A DNA stretch of 41,662 nucleotides from contig NZ_LBDA02000064.1 in assembly GCF_000980885.2 (NCBI RefSeq), positions 1-41,662 of the forward strand. Reading direction: 5' to 3'. A program made the position numbers and the translations under genes. The stretch comes from Streptomyces malaysiense. Its GTDB lineage: Bacteria; Actinomycetota; Actinomycetes; Streptomycetales; Streptomycetaceae. A model generated the notes under the pieces. That model was not told the origin of the DNA. It made no database searches and worked only from the letters and a program-made list of their open reading frames with translations. This document shows positions 38,529 through 41,662 of the stretch, piece after piece. Position 1 is the stretch's first letter. Each line of letters starts with the position of its first letter.

Positions 38529-38948
38529 CTGACCATCACCCAGGCCCTGTACGACCAGATCGTCGCCCATGCCCGCAAGGACCACCCCGACGAGGCGTGC
38601 GGCGTCGTCGCGGGCCCGGCCGGCTCGGACCGCCCCGAGCGGTTCGTCGCCATGCTGAACGCGGCCATGTCGCCGACCTTCTACGAGTTCGACTCCGGCG
38701 ATCTCCTCAAGCTCTACCGCGAACTCGACGACCGCGACGAGGAGCCGGTGGTCATCTACCACTCGCACACCGCGACCGAGGCGTACCCCTCGCGCACGGA
38801 CATCTCGTACGCCAACGAGCCCGGCGCCCACTACGTCCTGGTGTCCACGGCCGACACGGACGGCCTCGGCGACTTCCAGCTCCGGTCCTTCCGGATCGTG
38901 GACGGAGAGGTCACCGAGGAGGAGGTCAGGGTCGTCGAGAGCTACTGA
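38526..38948 (+). CDS. JAMM/MPN+ metalloprotease (Mec+-like)
   Basis: 140 residues. The JAMM zinc motif is complete: Glu23 (DEACGVVAG), His79-Ser-His81 (YHSHTATEAYP), then Ser89 and Asp92 (H-S-H-x7-S-x-x-D). In M. tuberculosis the homologue Mec+ (Rv1334) releases cysteine from the CysO-cysteine adduct, and relatives trim C-terminal residues from sulfur-carrier proteins. Here it lies upstream of a CysO-like carrier and CysM, so both jobs are likely: trimming the carrier to expose Gly-Gly and freeing cysteine from the loaded carrier. It is transcribed from its own leaderless promoter. Confidence 0.92.
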   Translation: MLTITQALYDQIVAHARKDHPDEACGVVAGPAGSDRPERFVAMLNAAMSPTFYEFDSGDLLKLYRELDDRDEEPVVIYHSHTATEAYPSRTDISYANEPGAHYVLVSTADTDGLGDFQLRSFRIVDGEVTEEEVRVVESY

Positions 38949-39015
38949 TCTCAGCATCCGAACGGAATTCGTCCGTCAGGCGGGATCACATTCCGATCCA
39001 CTGACCGGGAATCGA

Positions 39016-39063
39016 TACGATGAGCCCATGGTTACGACTGTGGTGCGTGCCCCCGGCCTCTGA
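39016..39063 (+). CDS. Possible leaderless 11-codon ORF before cysO
   Basis: TACGAT (39016-39021) is followed by 6 nt and an ATG at 39028 opening an 11-codon frame (MVTTVVRAPGL) that stops at 39061-39063, 72 nt before cysO. The spacing matches the leaderless promoters seen elsewhere in this window. It contains no cysteine, so a classical cysteine attenuator is not indicated. It may only be the transcript's first start. Confidence 0.4.
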   Translation, partial: YDEPMVTTVVRAPGL

Positions 39064-39135
39064 CTGTGGCGCGCCCCTCGGCTGACGTACCGAGCCCGCA
39101 GCCCCCGAAGACCCTTCCGACAGGAGCCCGCAACC

Positions 39136-39465
39136 ATGGCCATCGAGGTCCGCATCCCGACCATCCTCCGCACGTACACCGACGGCCAGAAGGCCGTGGA
39201 GGGCAGCGGGAACACCCTCGCCGAGCTGTTCACCGACCTGGAGAGCCGGCACGCGGGCATCCGGGCCCGCATCGTGGACGGCGACCAGCTGCGCCGGTTC
39301 GTCAACGTCTACCTGAACGACGAGGACGTCCGCTTCCTGGACGGCATCGACACCAAGCTGTCGGACGGCGACAACGTGACGATCCTGCCGGCCGTCGCCG
39401 GGGGTTCCTCCGCGGCGGAGTCGCTTCCGGCCGCCGCGGGCGGCCGTGCGCTGATCGGCCGCTGA
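39136..39465 (+). CDS. cysO: CysO-like sulfur-carrier protein (MoaD/ThiS fold) with C-terminal extension
   Basis: 109 residues; CysO of M. tuberculosis is 93 and ends at Gly-Gly. Ubiquitin-like fold: IEVRIPTILRTYTDGQKAVE, RFVNVYLNDEDVRFLDG, DGDNVTILPAVAGG. The functional Gly-Gly is at 89-90, followed by 19 more residues (SSAAESLPAAAGGRALIGR) with a second Gly-Gly at 102-103. The carrier must be cut after Gly90 before it can be made a thiocarboxylate. AGGAG at 39122-39126 gives the ATG at 39136. The Mec+-like protease is upstream and cysM follows after 5 nt. The thiocarboxylate is the sulfur donor for CysM. Confidence 0.9.
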   Translation: MAIEVRIPTILRTYTDGQKAVEGSGNTLAELFTDLESRHAGIRARIVDGDQLRRFVNVYLNDEDVRFLDGIDTKLSDGDNVTILPAVAGGSSAAESLPAAAGGRALIGR

Positions 39466-39470
39466 GCGGC

Positions 39471-40421
39471 ATGCGCTACGACTCCCCGCTGGCCGCGGTG
39501 GGCAACACCCCTCTGGTGCGTCTGCCACGGCTGTCGCCGTCCCCCGAGGTCCGTATCTGGGCGAAGCTGGAGGACCGCAACCCCACCGGATCGGTCAAGG
39601 ACCGGCCCGCGCTGCACATGATCGAGCAGGCGGAGAAGGACGGCCGGCTCACCCCCGGCTGCACCATCCTGGAGCCGACCTCGGGCAACACCGGCATCTC
39701 GCTGGCCATGGCGGCCAAGCTCAAGGGGTACCGGATGGTGTGCGTGATGCCGGAGAACACCTCCCAGGAGCGCCGGGACCTGCTCGGCATGTGGGGCGCG
39801 GAGATCATCTCCTCGCCGGCCGCGGGCGGCTCCAACACCGCGGTGCGGGTGGCCAAGGAGCTGTCGGCCGAGCACCCGGACTGGGTGATGCTCTACCAGT
39901 ACGGCAACCCGGACAACGCTGGTGCGCACTACGCCACGACGGGTCCGGAGATCCTCGCCGACCTGCCCTCGATCACCCACTTCGTCGCGGGGCTCGGCAC
40001 CACCGGCACGCTGATGGGCGTCGGCCGCTATCTGCGCGAACACAAGCCGGACGTGCGGATCGTGGCCGCCGAACCGCGCTACGACGACCTGGTCTACGGC
40101 CTGCGCAACCTGGACGAGGGCTTCGTCCCCGAGCTGTACGACGCCTCGGTCCTCACCACCCGCTTCTCGGTGGGCTCCGCCGACGCGGTCACCCGCACCC
40201 GCGAACTCCTCCGGCAGGAGGGCATCTTCGCGGGTATCTCCACGGGCGCCGCCCTGCACGCAGCGATCGGCGTCGGCAGGAAGGCGGTCAAGGCGGGAGA
40301 GTCCGCCGACATCGTCTTCATCGTGGCCGACGGTGGCTGGAAGTACCTCTCCACGGGCGTCTACACGGCCGCCACCACGGAAGCCGCCATCGACACCCTC
40401 CAGGGCCAGCTCTGGGCGTAG
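39471..40421 (+). CDS. cysM: O-phosphoserine/cysteine synthase CysM
   Basis: 316 residues. PLP enzyme of the beta family. The PLP lysine is Lys43 in NPTGSVKDRPAL. The phosphate loop is TSGNTG (70-75), and GLGTTGTLMGVGR is the second PLP-phosphate loop. The C-terminus (GWKYLSTGVYTAATTEAAID) matches the CysO-dependent CysM that uses O-phosphoserine and takes sulfur from the CysO thiocarboxylate. Its position directly after cysO and near the Mec+-like protease supports this specific role over the sulfide-dependent CysK role. The ATG is 5 nt after the cysO stop without a strong ribosome site, so it is probably coupled. A terminator follows at 40454-40475. Confidence 0.94.
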   Translation: MRYDSPLAAVGNTPLVRLPRLSPSPEVRIWAKLEDRNPTGSVKDRPALHMIEQAEKDGRLTPGCTILEPTSGNTGISLAMAAKLKGYRMVCVMPENTSQERRDLLGMWGAEIISSPAAGGSNTAVRVAKELSAEHPDWVMLYQYGNPDNAGAHYATTGPEILADLPSITHFVAGLGTTGTLMGVGRYLREHKPDVRIVAAEPRYDDLVYGLRNLDEGFVPELYDASVLTTRFSVGSADAVTRTRELLRQEGIFAGISTGAALHAAIGVGRKAVKAGESADIVFIVADGGWKYLSTGVYTAATTEAAIDTLQGQLWA

Positions 40422-40453
40422 GTTTCGGCCGAGTTACGTCTCAAATGCTCACC

Positions 40454-40475
40454 AGCCCCCTCTCACGAGGGGGCT
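40454..40475 (+). terminator. Terminator after cysM
   Basis: AGCCCCCTC (40454-40462) pairs fully with GAGGGGGCT (40467-40475) around a TCAC loop, 33 nt after the cysM stop. The following sequence is only weakly T-rich. Confidence 0.8.
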
Positions 40476-40691
40476 AAGCCGTTCCTATGGGGAAGCAAAG
40501 AATTCCTTCTGGTACTGCCCAGTAGCCGGTCGCCGGGGCTACGTTCCTCCCGCACCCTGTCATGTCACGCTCAGTCGACGTGGAGGAGTGCCTGAGATGT
40601 CATGCTCATGACTGCGTGGTCGCCGCTACGCGCGTCACGGGCCTGCCAACCAGTGCGAGAAACCCCACTTCCCGATGGAGGCAGTACCCAC

Positions 40692-41662
40692 ATGCGTGAG
40701 TCACGCCCGAGCGGGCGAACCCGAAGTGCGCGAAGACTTCTGGGCGTCGCCTTTCCCGCTCTCTCCCTGACCGTCGCCGGATTCGCCGCCGCGCCGACGG
40801 CCGGTGCGGCCCAGCCGGTCGCCGCGGCCCACCCGCAGACCAGCAAGGTCGTCAGCAACAACCACGCGCTGACCGCGCCCCAGCGGCAGGCCTTCCACTC
40901 GACCGGCAAGGCTGGGCAGAAGGTCCCCACGACCCACCTGTGCGCCGCGGACCACACGCCGGGCCACGTGTCCTGCTTCGCGCAGCGCCGCACCGACATC
41001 AAGCAGAAGCTGGCCGCGGCGATCACGCCCAACGCCACGCCCTCCGGCCTCTCCCCGGCCAACCTGCACAGCGCCTACAACCTGCCCACGTCGGCGGGTT
41101 CGGGCATGACCGTGGGCATCGTCGACGCCTACAACGACCCCAACGCCGAGTCGGACCTGGCCACTTACCGGTCCCAGTACGGCCTCTCCGCCTGCACCAA
41201 GGCCAACGGCTGCTTCAAGCAGGTCAGCCAGACCGGCTCCACCACCTCGCTGCCGACCAACGACAGCGGCTGGGCCGGCGAAGAGATGCTCGACATCGAC
41301 ATGGTCAGCGCGGTCTGCCCGAACTGCAACATCGTGCTGGTCGAGGCCAACTCGGCGAACGACACCGACCTCGGCATAGCCGAGAACGAGGCCGTCTCGC
41401 TCGGTGCCAAGTTCATCTCCAACAGCTGGGGCGGCCCCGAGGCGTCCTCGCAGACCACCGAGGACAGCCAGTACTTCAAGCACCCGGGCGTCGCGATCAC
41501 CGTCTCCGCCGGTGACTCCGCCTACGGCGCCGAGTACCCGGCGACCTCGCAGTACGTGACCGCCGTCGGCGGCACCGCCCTCACCACCGCCTCCAACTCC
41601 CGTGGCTGGAGCGAGTCGGTGTGGCACACCAGCTCCACCGAGGGCACCGGCTCCGGCTGCTC
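40692..41662 (+). CDS. Secreted S53-like (sedolisin) serine peptidase, 5' part
   Basis: The frame runs off the right end, with 323 codons visible. The signal peptide is an Arg-rich n-region (RPSGRTRSARRLL), a hydrophobic core (GVAFPALSLTVAGFAAAPTA) and a likely AxA cleavage near GAA. A pro-segment leads to the peptidase domain from AYNLPTSAGSGMTVGIVDAY onward. The Glu-Asp dyad candidate is GEEMLDIDMVSA, followed by LGAKFISNSWGGPE. The catalytic serine is expected near or beyond the window end. GGAGG (40676-40680) is 11 nt upstream of the ATG. Subtilisin-like enzymes are less likely because the Glu-x3-Asp pattern replaces the Asp-His pair. The 270-bp gap upstream holds a GTAGCC/GGCTAC pair near 40522-40541. 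Confidence 0.82.
   Translation, partial: MRESRPSGRTRSARRLLGVAFPALSLTVAGFAAAPTAGAAQPVAAAHPQTSKVVSNNHALTAPQRQAFHSTGKAGQKVPTTHLCAADHTPGHVSCFAQRRTDIKQKLAAAITPNATPSGLSPANLHSAYNLPTSAGSGMTVGIVDAYNDPNAESDLATYRSQYGLSACTKANGCFKQVSQTGSTTSLPTNDSGWAGEEMLDIDMVSAVCPNCNIVLVEANSANDTDLGIAENEAVSLGAKFISNSWGGPEASSQTTEDSQYFKHPGVAITVSAGDSAYGAEYPATSQYVTAVGGTALTTASNSRGWSESVWHTSSTEGTGSGC

Noticed and set aside
40562..40699. A 45-codon open frame with a cysteine cluster (CLRCHAHDC) overlapping the start of the S53-like peptidase
   Set aside because: No clear ribosome site, atypical codon use at the end, and it overlaps the peptidase start by eight bases. Kept as a note in case it is conserved, but a chance frame is more likely.

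Overview
The window is a GC-rich actinobacterial chromosome segment, almost certainly from Streptomyces. Third codon positions are strongly G/C, GTG and TTG starts are common, and the gene content is streptomycete (HupA, an SsgA-like sporulation protein, ClpS-DUF2017, large secreted proteases). The order malic enzyme, hupA, murA, yqgE, DUF3039 ... hpd ... ssgG ... clpS ... mec-cysO-cysM matches, from memory and not by search, the core region around SCO2952 to SCO2910 of S. coelicolor. No prophage, insertion sequence, CRISPR array, tRNA or rRNA gene was seen.

Layout. 1-6.7 kb: housekeeping genes (3' part of a HelD-type RNA polymerase motor, NAD malic enzyme, HU protein, MurA, YqgE, DUF3039). 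6.9-14.6 kb: a GH20 hexosaminidase without a signal peptide, then a tightly overlapping three-gene operon for an atypical molybdenum-hydroxylase-like complex. 14.7-21.2 kb: a two-domain SUKH-4-like protein, an MFS transporter, a DEAD-type helicase, an IclR regulator and a membrane-anchored Lon-like protease. 21.2-27.4 kb: an ArsR-type regulator with a 61-aa companion, an Lrp/AsnC regulator divergent from hpd, a TPR membrane protein, a GlcD-type oxidase and ssgG. 27.7-33.5 kb: two RDD membrane proteins with long Pro/Gly-rich N-termini, a small membrane protein, an immune-inhibitor-A-like M6 protease and a hypothetical protein. 33.5-41.7 kb: NAD salvage (pncB, pncA) divergent from clpS-DUF2017, an amino-acid permease, the protein-bound-sulfur cysteine pathway (JAMM protease, CysO-like carrier, CysM) and the start of an S53-like secreted peptidase.

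Most unusual items. (i) The molybdenum-hydroxylase-like operon: its iron-sulfur subunit carries a roughly 610-residue low-complexity N-terminal extension, and its large subunit lacks the usual catalytic glutamate and the glycine-rich cofactor loop. (ii) The CysO-like carrier has 19 residues after its Gly-Gly and must be trimmed, and the likely trimming enzyme is two genes upstream. (iii) Many genes have a -10 element 6-7 nt before the start codon, which points to widespread leaderless transcription. (iv) The amino-acid permease leader can form two mutually exclusive hairpins. (v) One imperfect palindrome contains the stop codons of two convergent genes.
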